Notes: generated by a model from the sequence alone, not told the origin. Shown: positions 1 to 9,479, counted from the first letter of the stretch. The stretch: DNA of 64,000 nt from Erinaceus europaeus (GCF_950295315.1 NC_080177.1:84882716-84946715); one strand, 5' to 3'. Numbers and translations are program-made.

Positions 1-480
1 GAACTGCTACCCAGTGGCGAGATGTGGGTGTGCCCTGATCGAAAGCTAATATCAGATAGAAAAGGATTGGCGTGAGGAAAAGAGGTTTATTTGCATGTTA
101 GCCACCTGAGCAAAAAAAGATGCCAGACTGCCATATCCAAATACCATCTTGTTCTCAAGCTGGGGTTTAAAGTTTCTATGGGAAAAAGATAAAAGGTGTT
201 TGGGAAATAGGGGTCATATTCTAATGGGACTGAATGGACATACCAGTGGCATAGTTTCTGTGGTACTTGGTGGTTGGTATGCTCGGTCCAGCCTGCTAAT
301 TTGTTAGATCAAATTTAATGTAAGCTTATTGTGTAAGCTTTGCACCTGGAGGTCTTGTGCCAAGCATCATATGGGTCTGTTCTCTGCTTTGCATCTGTGA
401 CTGGCTGCTGGTTTTCCTGACATGGGTAACATAGACATAGTGAGAGCATTCCTGTCTGGTTACTCTAGCAAAGTGGAGAG
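1..480. other. Unclassified non-coding DNA at window start
   Basis: No SINE, LTR or convincing ORF is visible. The stretch is moderately AT-rich and precedes an L1 3' untranslated segment that becomes recognisable at about 520-541. It could be older, diverged L1 sequence, but I cannot show that by eye. Confidence 0.4.
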
Positions 481-540
481 AGCTGTGAAGGTACAGAGTG
501 AAGGCCCTGCGGATTATTACTATGGCAAAGTAAAGGTATT

Positions 541-721
541 TGGGGTGATCTCACTCATGGACAGAAGTTAGGGAATGAGAGCAGAAGGGGAAGCACAAAG
601 CAGAATTGGACTGGGTGTAGTGTCTTGCAGCAAAGTAAAGCACTGGGGCGTGGGGAGTGGGGAGGAGGACCTAGGTGGGGGTGAGAGTGTTTTGCAGAAA
701 ACTGAGAAAGTTTACACGTGG
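541..721 (+). mobile_element. L1 3'UTR, first part, interrupted by a later insertion
   Basis: The sequence carries the phrase TGATCTCACTCATGGACAG and then the L1 3'UTR wording seen elsewhere in the window (CAAAGTAAAG, GACCTAG, GAAAACTGAGAAA). It stops at 721 and resumes at 1785-1840 with the expected continuation ending CCCCCAATAAA. The break is flanked by a 17-bp duplication (705-721 and 1768-1784), so this older L1 was split by the element at 722-1767. Confidence 0.7.
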
Positions 722-1000
722 CCCAACACATCCATCCAAAAAGATCTGTGTACACATATGTTCTTGGCAGCACAATTTGTAATAGCCAAAACCTGGAAGC
801 AACCCAGGTGTCCAACAACAGATGAGTGGCTGAGCAAGTTGTGGTATATATACACAATGGAATACTACTCAGCTGTAAAAAATGGTGACTTCACCGTTTT
901 CAGCCGATCTTGGATGGACCTTGAAAAAATCATGTTGAGTGAAATAAGTCAGAAACAGAAGGATGAATACGGGATGATCTCACTCTCAGGCCGAAGTTGA
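722..1000 (+). pseudogene. L1 ORF2p C-terminal fragment
   Basis: The frame ending with the TGA at 998-1000 reads NSKTW-like text (AKTWKQPRCPTTDEWL), then YIYTMEYYSAVKN, WMDLEKIMLSEISQ and KDEYGMISL. These are the hallmark phrases of the mammalian L1 ORF2 protein C-terminus. The reverse transcriptase and endonuclease parts are absent (5' truncation), so the fragment is non-functional. The open frame upstream of 722 belongs to the other L1 and is a chance fusion. Confidence 0.85.
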
Positions 1001-1209
1001 AAAACAAGATTAGAAAAGAAAACACAAGTCGAACCTGAAATGGAATTGGAGTATTACACCAAAGTAAGACTCTGGGGTGGGTGGGCTGGGTGGGTGGGGA
1101 GAATACAGGTCCATGAAAAATGATGAATGAAATAGTAGTGGGGGTTGTATTGTTAAATGGGAATCTGGGGAATGTTATGCATGTAAAAAAAAAAAAAAAA
1201 AGAAATTGC

Positions 1210-1345
1210 AGAGTCATACATTGCTTACCCACTGACTTTGGGTGAAGCTTTCTCCCTGCAAGTGGGGACTAGAGGCTTGAACCCAGGTCCTTTGCTCATT
1301 GTAATGTGCTCAACCAGGTGTACCACCACCCATCCCCCAAGATTT
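1210..1345 (-). mobile_element. SINE-A fragment
   Basis: Read on the minus strand it shows the tRNA-like B-box region (GGTTCAAGCC type), the phrase CCCCACTTGCAGGGAG and the CACCTGGTTGAGC start. Its own A-tail is short or missing. It lies inside the proposed L1-transduced segment. Confidence 0.7.
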
Positions 1346-1504
1346 TCTTCTTAAGGAAGGGTAAGGCTTGAATATGTTGATAAGCAGAAGGGTAGGAGTT
1401 AGTGAAAAGGGAGACTTTAAAGATGATAAAGAAAAGAAATGAATTACCCAAGAGGCACAAAGTCTCCAGGAACTATGGTTTAAAGAACATCTCTTACTCG
1501 AAGA

Positions 1505-1692
1505 TTAGAATGAGAGTTGTGGCAGCAGAGAAAATAGGTCAACTGATAGGGTACTGGACTTGTCATGCTTGAGGTTCTGATTCAATCCCTGAAGCCACAT
1601 GTACCAGCAGTGTGGTCTGCTTTGTCACTCACTCTTTCTGTCTCATATAAAGCTCTCTCACTCTCATATGTAATAAATAAAATATACTTTTA
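1505..1692 (+). mobile_element. Diverged tRNA-derived SINE (SINE-C-like)
   Basis: The copy has a B-box-like GATTCAATCCC, then a CACATGTACCAGCAG stretch and a CTCTCTCAC-rich body, and it ends in TAATAAATAAAATA. It is related to, but older than, the SINE-C copies at 3606 and 16236. Confidence 0.5.
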
Positions 1693-1696
1693 AAGG

Positions 1697-1760
1697 GGAG
1701 GGGCTGGGTGGCAGTGCACCCGGTTGACTGCATGTGTTACAGTGTGTGAGGATCAGGGAA
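1697..1760 (+). mobile_element. SINE-A 5' head only
   Basis: About 60 bp of the SINE-A tRNA-like head is followed at once by an A-run and the right-hand duplication of the L1 insertion. The body and normal tail are missing. This fits premature polyadenylation of a read-through transcript. Confidence 0.55.
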
Positions 1761-1784
1761 AAAAAAAAGAAAGTTTACACGTGG

Positions 1785-1840
1785 ACCAACTACTGTACTT
1801 ACTATTGACTGCAAACCATTAAGCCCCCAATAAAAAATCA
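1785..1840 (+). mobile_element. L1 3'UTR, resumed end
   Basis: This is the continuation of the L1 at 541-721. It contains the L1 terminal phrase ending in CCCCCAATAAAAAA. Confidence 0.6.
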
Positions 1841-1902
1841 GCGGCTACTTTAAGAAAATTAAAAGGAGTCTCTTTGATGTATTTATAGAACTAAGACAAA
1901 TT

Positions 1903-2098
1903 TGGGCAATCCAGGTGGTGGCACACCTGATTGAACATAAAAGGACCAGGGTTTGAGCCCCCGGTCCCCACCTGCCGGCGGTAAGCTTTACAAGTGGTGA
2001 AGCAGGGCTGCAGTTCTCTCTCTTACTCTCTGTCGCCTCCTTTCCTTCTTGATTTCTGATTATGTCTAGCCAATAAATAAATAAAGATAATAAGAAAA
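1903..2098 (+). mobile_element. SINE-A
   Basis: Near full length. It has the head CCAGGTGGTGGCACACCTG, B-box GGTTTGAGCCC, CCCCACCTGCCGG, AAGTGGTGAAGCAGG, a pyrimidine-rich body and an AATAAATAAATAAAG tail. Confidence 0.85.
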
Positions 2099-2187
2099 AA
2101 ATTGAGAAAACCTGCTGACAGTGTCAGGAGAATATATCTAATGGTGTTCCCATGTTGGTATAGAAGGGGAAATATTCCAGAAGCATA

Positions 2188-2530
2188 GAAACTTGTTGTA
2201 TGCTTTACATTGGGTAGTTCTCCCCCGCCAAGAGAATTGGATCAGTCCAGTTAGTTTCGCGGGCCCGCTTGGCCCCGCCCCTAGGAACCCGCCAGAGTTC
2301 CAGAGTTGCAGAGTTGGAGAGTTCCGGAGTTGGAGAGAGTGCTTGCGCCGCCGCAAAGAGATAGCAGAGTTCTGTTTGGTGATTAGTTTGTCTTAGTTTA
2401 TGAATCGTTGTTCCTGAATAAAGAAATACAGCTTCCCTGCCCAGCCGTATGTCTCTGGTCGTCTCTGTTACCCGCCCATGAAGCTAGCCTGGCCAGCAAG
2501 AGCCTACGAATATTTTTAACAACAGAAACT
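2188..2530 (+). mobile_element. Solo ERV LTR (same family as the 24.9-kb provirus)
   Basis: The LTR runs from TGTTGTATGC at 2194 to AACAACA at 2524 (331 bp) and is flanked by a perfect 6-bp TSD, GAAACT (2188-2193 and 2525-2530). It holds a short CAGAGTT-type repeat (about 2293-2336), a GCGCCGCCGC motif, and CCTGAATAAAG as a likely poly(A) signal. A 6-bp duplication and TG...CA ends are usual for class II (ERV2/ERVK-like) retroviruses. No internal sequence remains, so it arose by LTR-LTR recombination. Confidence 0.88.
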
Positions 2531-2965
2531 CTATAAATAACATTCAAATAGAATTATGCATTCCTTACTTCAATGATTTGTTCTGATAACAAACATTAAT
2601 TTAGCACATGCTTTATATTAGAAAGCAAGATTTGGCTGTTGTTTAAAATAATGGGGTCAAATGTGGCTGAATAAACTATAACCATTGGAGAATTACTCCC
2701 AAAGGAAGAGTCAGATACAAATCTCTTAAGTCACAAAACAAAATGCCCAGGAAATCAGCTTGCTGTCAGTAATCTACCCTGTGAGGTTGTGATTAAGGGC
2801 TCTAAGGTTAGTGGACATGAAATGTAAGTGACAGGCCCTTAGGGGCCCTTCCTGCTGTTGTGTGTGTCAGCTGGTACTCTCACAAAGGCATGCTTGGAGG
2901 GGAGCCAGTGGATGGATATTTAAATGAGCCTGGTAACACTGAAATCAAATGGCTGTTGACTAGTA
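2531..2965. other. Unique AT-rich DNA
   Basis: I see no repeat or ORF of note between the solo LTR and the tandem array. Confidence 0.4.
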
Positions 2966-3307
2966 CTGTAGAGTTTCTTATATACTTTAAATGCAGGTAT
3001 ACACTGTAGAGTTTCTTATATACTTTAAATGCAGGTATACACTGTAGAGTTTCTTATATACTTTAAATGCAGGTATACACTGTAGAGTTTCTTATATACT
3101 TTAAATGCAAGTATACACTGTAGAGTTTCTTATATACTTTAAATGCAGGTATACACTGTAGAGTTTCTTATATACTTTAAATGCAGGTATACACTGTAGA
3201 GTTTCTTATATACTTTAAATGCAGGTATACACTGTAGAGTTTCTTATATACTTTAAATGCAGGTATACACTGTAGAGTTTCTTATATACTTTAAATGCAG
3301 ATATACT
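2966..3307. repeat. 38-bp tandem array, 9 copies
   Basis: A 38-bp unit beginning CTGTAGAGTTTCTTATATAC repeats in perfect register at 2966, 3004, 3042, 3080, 3118, 3156, 3194, 3232 and 3270. Copies are almost identical, with one G/A change (near 3109) in an inner copy and changes at the distal edge, so the expansion is recent. The unit has no common open frame. Confidence 0.95.
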
Positions 3308-3449
3308 CTGCAAGTTAGTTGGAATGAGGCTACAATGTGTTCCTTATTTGTGGATGAATGTGCTAGACTAAGCTCTTTTATTTATTAAGTGCCGTGAAAT
3401 CAACTCACTCATGTATCATACTACTAAGCTACCTCCCTGATTGAGCTGT

Positions 3450-3494
3450 TAATCCAGAGAGAGAGAGAGAGAGAGAGATATTCAGCTGTTACTC

Positions 3495-3528
<34 letters not shown>

Positions 3529-3541
3529 CAGCTGTTACTCC

Positions 3542-3590
<49 letters not shown>

Positions 3591-3759
3591 GATTCAGCTG
3601 TTACTAGGGCAGGGGTAGATAGCATAATGGTTATGCAAACAGACTCTCATGCCTGAGGCTCCAAAGTCCCAGGTTCAATCCCCTGCACCACCATAAGCCA
3701 GACCTGAGCAGTGCTCTGGTAAAAAAAAAAAAAAAAAAAAGAGATTCAGCTGTTACTCC

Positions 3760-3793
<34 letters not shown>

Positions 3794-3978
3794 GGAGAGA
3801 GAGATTCAGCTGTTACTCCACAGAGAGAGAGAGAGATTCAGCTGTTACTCCACAGAGAGAGAGAGAGAAAGATATATATATATATATATATATTCAGCTG
3901 TTACTCCACAGAGAGAGAGAGAGAGAGAGAGAGAGATAAAGGGAGAGAGAGAGGGAGAGAGAGATTCAGCTGTTACTC

Positions 3979-4016
<38 letters not shown>

Positions 4017-4131
4017 GAGAGAGAGAGAGATTCAGCTGTTACTCCACAGAGAGAGAGAGAGAGGGAGGGAGAGAGATTCAGCTGTTACTCCAGAGAGAGA
4101 GAGAAAGAGAGAGAGAGATTCAGCTGTTACT

Positions 4132-4167
<36 letters not shown>

Positions 4168-4212
4168 AGGGAGAGAGAGAGGGAGAGAGAGAGAGATTCA
4201 GCTGTTACTCCA

Positions 4213-4251
<39 letters not shown>

Positions 4252-4449
4252 AGCTGTTACTCCAGAGAGAGAGAGAGAAAGAGAGAGAGATATTTAGCTG
4301 TTACTCCACAGAGAGAGAGAGGGAGGGAGAGAGATTCAGCTGTTACTCCAGAGAGAGAGAGAGAGAAAGAGAGAGATATATATATATATTCAGCTGTTAC
4401 TCCACAGGGAGAGAGAGAGATTCAGCTGTTACTCCAGAGAGAGAGAGAA

Positions 4450-4486
<37 letters not shown>

Positions 4487-4496
4487 GCTGTTACTC

Positions 4497-4540
<44 letters not shown>

Positions 4541-4701
4541 GAGAGATTCAGCTGTTACTCCAGAGAGAGAGAGAGAAAGAGAGAGAGAGATTCAGCTGTT
4601 ACTCCAGAGAGAGAGAGAAAGAGAGAGAGAGATTCAGCTGTTACTCCACAGAGAGAGAGAGAGAGAGAGAGAGGGAGGGAGAGAGATTCAGCTGTTACTC
4701 C

Positions 4702-4732
<31 letters not shown>

Positions 4733-4735
4733 AGT
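3450..4735. repeat. Composite (GA)n array with a repeated 16-bp anchor
   Basis: Roughly 22 copies of the anchor TTCAGCTGTTACTCCA are separated by variable (GA)n tracts with GGGAG, AAAG and (TA)n interruptions (TA runs near 3871-3891, 4377-4389 and 4450-4482). The variable spacing gives a higher-order minisatellite of roughly 30-80 bp units. Long simple-sequence frames on either strand here are artefacts. Confidence 0.93.
3606..3742 (+). mobile_element. SINE-C inserted in the (GA)n array
   Basis: Head GGGCAGGGGTAGATAGCATA, B-box GGTTCAATCCCC, GCACCACCATAAGCCAGA, GCAGTGCTCTGGT, then a 20-A tail. The flanks repeat GAGATTCAGCTGTTACT on both sides, as expected of an L1-mediated TSD. The host array itself repeats this text, so the duplication is not independent proof. 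Confidence 0.88.
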
Positions 4736-4892
4736 AAGGGAGGAGGGCGGGAGGGAGGGAGAGAAGTGCAGTCAACAAAGCACCAACCCCACTGCCTCCA
4801 GCTGGACCTGTTGCTCTCTGTCACCTCACAGGGCCTCACCTGTGAAGTGCTACATACAAAGCTCCTCAACTGTATCATCTCAGAGATATTTT

Positions 4893-5080
4893 CTATTTGT
4901 TTTATTTTCATGAGTGAGAGACACAGAGATAAAGAGAGTTAGAGATATAGAGAGAAGCCAGAGCTCTGATCAACTCTGGTTTATGGCGGGACAGAGAACT
5001 GAACCTGGGACTTTGGGTCCTCAGGCATGAAAGTCTTTTTGTATCAGTGTGATGCTACTCCTCCCACCCACCCATAATCT
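4893..5080 (-). mobile_element. SINE-C-like copy, diverged
   Basis: Minus-strand reading gives the TAAACCAGAGTTGATCAG motif, preceded by a CCAGGTTCAG B-box region and a head degraded near 5040-5075. A GA-rich A-tail side lies at 4905-4955. Confidence 0.6.
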
Positions 5081-5279
5081 ATGTATGGAAAATGCTATTA
5101 AGCTAGAATACAGGGATTATTTTTTCTTATTTTAGATTATATAATGTCTGATATAAATTGTTGTTTGTTGGAACTTCTACCAGTAGTGTGTTTGACACAA
5201 GAGTCCTTGATAAGTGAGTGTAATCTAGAAATTTAAAAACGAGGTGAAAATATCTGATTTTCCAACCAGAGTGAAAGAC

Positions 5280-5462
5280 CAGGGGTTAAGAGTTACTGTT
5301 GATGAGACAGCAGTGTATGAACACACCTGGCAAGAAGCTAGAGGAGAAAGTTGTTGCCAGCCGCAGCCCCGCCTCCACCTTCTTGCTTCCTCCTGAGCGT
5401 TTCAGTTCCACCACCGACAAGCTCTCCCACATGCCGAGTGATGTCAGAGCAAAAGAGATCAA
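5280..5462 (+). other. Unidentified coding-like patch fused to a tail-family repeat
   Basis: Where other tail-family copies continue (they read GGCATCATGGTAGCATCTGG), this copy switches at about 5462 to unrelated, GC-richer sequence. One plus-strand frame from 5299 runs through it without stops and looks protein-like (KKLEEKV, TFLLPPERF, SHMPSDVRAKEIKS). It could be a piece of a processed pseudogene or of another repeat. I do not recognise the protein, and the downstream part of the frame is repeat sequence. Confidence 0.3.
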
Positions 5463-6580
5463 AAGCATCTGGAACCTGGTGGCTGAAAAGAGAGTTAACA
5501 TACAAAGCCAAACAAGTTGTTGACCAATCATGGACCTAACAGCTGGAATAGTGCAGATGAAGTGTTGGGGGGTGGGGGTCTCCGTTTTGTAGATAGCTAG
5601 TAGGCCAATTTTAGTTCTATTCCAAAGGACCTGTGGTTATACTAGTTCTTTTTTTTTTTTCCTTTCCTCTGAGCCTGACATCTGATATGCAGGTGGATCC
5701 AAGTTATTGTCTGGGGAGATGATGTCCTGGCTGGAAAAAGGACCAGAAAACTGGATCAGGGAAGAGAGTAGCTCCCTAATATGGGAAAGGGTTATAAATA
5801 TTGTTGACTGTAAACCCCATCAATTTGATGTGATTTGGGGCCCATATTCAGCTTAGGAGCCTATGTGACCTCTGCATCCCTGTAGATCTGAGCTCGCACT
5901 CTGTGGTCATGAGTAGGAACGTTCCAAGCTGCCCCAACATCAGGACCCATCTTCCTCAGGTGTAGCCTAGAGTATGTTGTCCAGCCTCCCTTCAGAGGAT
6001 GGAACATTCTCTACCGTTGTTGATTGAAGTTGAGGGCAAGGTCCTATGGGGGCCCACAGAGGCGTCTATTGTGTTGTTCCTGATAGAGATGACCAGTAAC
6101 AATGGAGAGAGGGATTTATTCGACATCTAGGCCCATCATGTCTGTTTGGGAATCTCAGGACTCCCCGACTAGGGCTCCGGCTGATGGGGTGGCCTGATAG
6201 TGACTAAAGAGTCATCATTAAAGTCTGCCAGTGTCTTTCCCTTACTCAGCTTTTGCAGTCCTTGCTATGCTAAGATTAGCTTTGGAGTGAGTGAGAGAAC
6301 TGTAATAGGAAGTAGGTGAGGAGGGTATCTAGGTCTAAGTAGACACTATTTCATTAGGAACTTGATACTGACTCACTGCAGACTAGTGTGTACTTTTGCT
6401 TTCTGGTATATATTTTGCCCTAGTTTATGGATACATGTGAACATATGCTCTGTCTCACGGGACCTGGTCTATATCTAGGTTTTGGACTTTGTTAGGAAAT
6501 GAACCTCCTGGAATGGAATTAGAGAATCTTATGAAAGGAAAGGTCTCACCGGAGTAATGAGGCTGAAGGGTTGACATTTT
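5463..6580 (-). mobile_element. Tail-family LINE-like repeat, long copy
   Basis: In the minus sense it carries all the internal landmarks of the family: CCCTAGTCGGGGAGTCC, TTACTGGTCATC, GGGGCAGCTTGGAACGTTCC, TGGGCCCC and GGTTCCAGATGC. It reaches further 5' than other copies, to about 6580, through sequence containing TCACCGGAGTAATGAGGC on the plus strand. The usual A-rich 3' end is missing, replaced by the patch at 5280-5462. No intact ORF was seen. Confidence 0.65.
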
Positions 6581-6599
6581 AATCACTCACATGACATAG

Positions 6600-6895
6600 A
6601 TAATATTTCTCATAGATGAAAACTAGCACACACATCCATTTTGAAAACCTGAGCAGTCATAGCTACAAGATGTGAGTCGGCATTTACTCTCAGAATGTAC
6701 TCTTCTCCTGGCATCGTTAAAAACCTCTCATTTTAAAAAAGTGATACTGGCAGTAAGAAATAATGCTGGTAACATAACATTTCCTTCTAGAAAACCTTAG
6801 AAACTTTCTAGGAATTATGAAAAATGTCTATGTGGTTCACATCTATAAATAATTTAGTTAGATACTTCAAGCAAATTATTCAATGAAAGTTCAGG
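6600..6895. other. Unique AT-rich DNA
   Basis: No repeat is recognised between the long tail-family copy and the next SINE-A. Confidence 0.35.
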
Positions 6896-6897
6896 TG

Positions 6898-7108
6898 AGG
6901 GGGCCGGGTGGTGGCGCACCTGGTTATGTGCTCACATTACAAGGCATAAAGACCCAGCTTCAAGGCCCTGGTCCCTACCTGCAGTGGGAAAGCTTCACGA
7001 GTGGTGAAGCAGGGCCACAGATGTCTCTCTCTCTCTCTGCCTCTCAGTCCCCTCCCTCACTTTCTCTCCATCTTTATCCAATCATAAGTAAATAAACTAT
7101 TTTTTAAA
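6898..7108 (+). mobile_element. SINE-A
   Basis: Near complete, starting GGGGGCCGGGTGGTGGCGCA. It has CCCTACCTGCAGTGGG, GAGTGGTGAAGCAGGG, a (CT)n body, then AATAAACTATTTTTTAAAA. The chance 70-aa frame across it is not a gene. Confidence 0.85.
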
Positions 7109-7555
7109 ACGTTCAGATGATGATTTCAGTGCACTTGTAATACAAAATGGTTTTTACAGAACCATTTTGCTGTCTCCCCAGCCTAATACAAAATGATTTT
7201 TAAGGACTGTATTGTTCAGTGAGTAATATTACAGCCTGGGGATAAAGCTTACTTAGTCAGAAGTTACTTCTGTGTCACTGAAAGCCAGCAGGCAGCACCT
7301 GAAGTCAGTTTCCAGATGAGGCAAAGTGAATGTGGCTGATGTCTTGTTATGTGCTCTAGACACAGAAAAATAGATTTGCTTCTCATTTATGCAAATCAAG
7401 TGTAAAATGCATATTTTTGTGAAATTACGTTACAGTAAACTTGAGAAAAGGTCTCAAGTTATGTCTAATAGTCAGTTAAAAAGCTTAACTTAGTCCTATT
7501 TCTAACAACAAAAGATATTGTAATGCAAAAAAAAAGTTTTTTTATGAAATGGTTA
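7109..7555. other. Unique AT-rich DNA
   Basis: Nothing recognisable beyond two copies of the phrase AAAATGATTTTT/ACCATTTTG near 7146-7210. Confidence 0.35.
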
Positions 7556-7579
7556 AAGTTTATCACTTAATTCTGGAAA

Positions 7580-7678
7580 AGGATGACAGAGACCTAGTGG
7601 GGGTTGTATTGTTATGTGGAAAACTGAGAAATGTCATGCATGTACAAACTATTGCAAAAAAATAATAAAGTTTCTTAT
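7580..7678 (+). mobile_element. L1 3'UTR terminal fragment
   Basis: Contains GATGACAGAGACCTAGTGGG, GGTTGTATTGTTATGTGG and ATGCATGTACAAACTATTGC, matching the L1 3'UTR end seen at 1112-1183, then an AATAATAAAG end. Confidence 0.7.
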
Positions 7679-7794
7679 TTACTCAGCTGAAAACATTGAG
7701 CCAATCTTCTCAATATAAGTATCCATACTCCAAAACTTTAGGTAAAAATAGACACTATTCTACTTAAAAACACACATATCTATTCACTTACAGA

Positions 7795-7945
7795 GGTGGG
7801 ACTAAGCCGAGTGTGAAGGGGAGACAGAGGCATCTACAGTGACTTCACTGCTCATGAAGCTCCCCCTGCAGGTGGGGACCTGGGGCTTGAACCCCTGTTT
7901 TGTGCATGGTAATGTATTCTTAGCTGAGCCACCACCTCCTTCCGC
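7795..7945 (-). mobile_element. SINE-A
   Basis: Diverged minus-strand copy. CCCCTGCAGGTGGGGACC, GGGGCTTGAACCCC and CACCACCTCC mark the body, B-box and head. Confidence 0.75.
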
Positions 7946-7959
7946 TTTTCATAACTCTA

Positions 7960-8485
7960 CTTTTTTTTTTCTCTTTTTTTATTTATAAAATGGAAATATT
8001 GACAAAACCATAGGATAAGAGGGGTACAACTCCACACAGTTCCCACCACCAGAGCTCCATATCCCATCCCCTCCCCTGATAGCTTTCCTATTCTCTATCC
8101 CTCTGGGAGCATGGACCCAGGGTCACTGTGGGTTGCAGAAGGTGGGAGGTCTGGCTTCTGTCATTGCTTCCCCACTGAACATGGGTGTTGACAGGTGGAT
8201 CCACACTCCCAGCCTCTCTCTCTTTCCCTAGTGGGGCAGGGCTCTGGAGGGGTGAGGGTCCCGAATGCTTGGTGGGGTGTTTGCCCAGGGAAGTCACGTT
8301 GGCATCATGGTATCATCTGAAATCTGGTGGCTAAAAAAGAGTTAAGATAGAAAGTAGAACAAACTGTTGACTAATGATGAAACTAAAAGCAAGAATAGTT
8401 CAAATGAGATTTGGGAATCTTCATTTTGGAAAAAGCTAGTAGGTCTATTTTAGATCTAATCCAAGGGCCCCTGACTTTACTGGTT
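7960..8485 (-). mobile_element. Tail-family repeat
   Basis: 3' end at about 7960-8000 (poly-T side), then GGGGTACAACTCCACACAG, the CCCTCTGGGAGCATGGACCC box, CAGGTGGATCC and the CTAGTAGGTC segment. It is 5'-truncated near 8485, where a partial SINE-A head (8488-8548, minus) abuts. Confidence 0.85.
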
Positions 8486-8487
8486 TT

Positions 8488-8548
8488 TGCCTGGCCTGAC
8501 GGTGCATTGTAACGTGCATTCAATCAGGTGCACCACCACCTGCCTCCG
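8488..8548 (-). mobile_element. SINE-A head fragment
   Basis: About 60 bp matching the tRNA-like head (GTGCACCACCACCTG in plus reading). The rest of the SINE is missing. Confidence 0.6.
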
Positions 8549-8616
8549 GGAGTGTCTTTCAGTGATAGGTTCAAGATGTGGTCTGCAGTGAAGTGAAATA
8601 AGTAATCTAATATTAG

Positions 8617-8806
8617 GGGCCAGGTGTTGGCACACCTGGGTGAATGCCCATGTTACAATGTGAGAAGATCCAGGTTCAAATCCCCAGTCCTCACCTGCAG
8701 GAGAAAAGCTTTGCACATGGTGAAGCAGTGCTGCAGGCGTCTCTTTGTCTCTCCCACCCTCTCTATTTCTGGCTGTCTCTATCCAATAAATAAAAATTTA
8801 AAAAAG
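8617..8806 (+). mobile_element. SINE-A
   Basis: Head GGGGCCAGGTGTTGGCACAC, B-box GGTTCAAATCCCC, CACCTGCAGGAG, GGTGAAGCAG, then CTATCCAATAAATAAAAATT. Confidence 0.88.
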
Positions 8807-9030
8807 AAGTAATCTAATATTTATTTTCTGTCATCAGAAAGTTCTGTATGTATATATCATGTGTATATATAATTTTCATTAAAACTACTTTATGAATATT
8901 TTATGGCAATTACATGATTATAGAAAGTTACGACTGAAAATGGATTTATACTCTAAATTATAAAATTCAATTAGGTTTATGAACTAAAAACTAAATGGCA
9001 AGTTCCAAATTTTAAAAGATCAGACACATC

Positions 9031-9475
9031 GGACTGGACAGTGGAGATCTAGTGAAGCATTCACATTACCAAGTGGTGGGGCCTGGGTTCGAGCTCTCAG
9101 TCCCCACCTGCAGGTGGGAAAGCTGTAGTAGTGTTACAGATGCCTTTCTTTCTTTCTTTCTCTCTTTCTTTCTTTCTTTCTTTCTTTCTCTCTTTTTATT
9201 TGCTTTTGAAAATTTATTTATTGTGGAGACACAGAGAGACGCTAAGAAGGAAGAATGATACAGAAAGGAGAGAGACAGAGTACTGCTTCACCACCTGTGA
9301 AGCTTTCTCTCTTCAGGTGGGGACTGCAGGGCTTGAGCTGGGGTCCTTGCACACTGTAACATGAGCACCCAAGTAGATGCACCACCGTCCAGCCCCCTTT
9401 CTCTGGATCTCCTCATACCTATTCAATGTGTCTCTGTCTCTATCTAGTAAAATATGAAGACATAATAAAACATTT
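9031..9475 (+). mobile_element. SINE-A interrupted by an inverted SINE-A
   Basis: The outer copy starts at 9031 (B-box GGTTCGAGCTC, CCCCACCTGCAGGTGGG) and its pyrimidine body expands into (TTTC)n at 9146-9195. It resumes after 9398 with TCTCTGTCTCTATCTAG and an AATAAAAC end. A second SINE-A in the opposite orientation lies at 9206-9398. Confidence 0.7.
9206..9398 (-). mobile_element. SINE-A nested in another SINE-A
   Basis: Minus-strand copy: A-tail side at 9206-9222, GCTTCACCACCTGTGAAGC, CAGGTGGGGACTGC, GTCCTTGCACACTGTAAC and the head GCACCACCGTCCAGCCCC. With the outer copy it forms an imperfect inverted pair. Confidence 0.8.
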
Positions 9476-9479
9476 TAAG

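Larger units (their letters stand above)
722..1767 (+). mobile_element. L1 insertion with apparent 3' transduction
   Basis: A 1046-bp insertion lies between two copies of a 17-bp target-site duplication (705-721 and 1768-1784). It begins with a 5'-truncated L1 ORF2 end and L1 3'UTR (722-1183), followed by an A-run (about 1184-1200). It then continues through unrelated DNA holding a minus-strand SINE-A and two plus-strand SINE pieces. It finishes in a second A-run (1759-1768) just before the right-hand duplication. The simplest reading is L1 transcription past its own poly(A) signal into flanking DNA, followed by insertion of the whole transcript. Nested later insertion of the internal SINEs is possible but does not remove the two A-runs. 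Confidence 0.6.

Noticed and set aside
575..1000. 141-codon plus-strand ORF
   Set aside because: Its first part is one L1's 3'UTR and its second part another L1's ORF2 end, joined at a target-site duplication. Not a gene.
2966..3307. Regularly spaced repeats suggestive of a CRISPR array
   Set aside because: Units are directly adjacent with no variable spacers, and the genome is mammalian.
3606..3742. tRNA-like heads and B-boxes (also in every SINE-A and SINE-B)
   Set aside because: They are SINE promoters, lack complete cloverleaf potential and are followed by SINE bodies. Not tRNA genes.
4555..4911. 118-codon minus-strand Ser/Leu-rich ORF
   Set aside because: Simple read-through of the (GA)n array.
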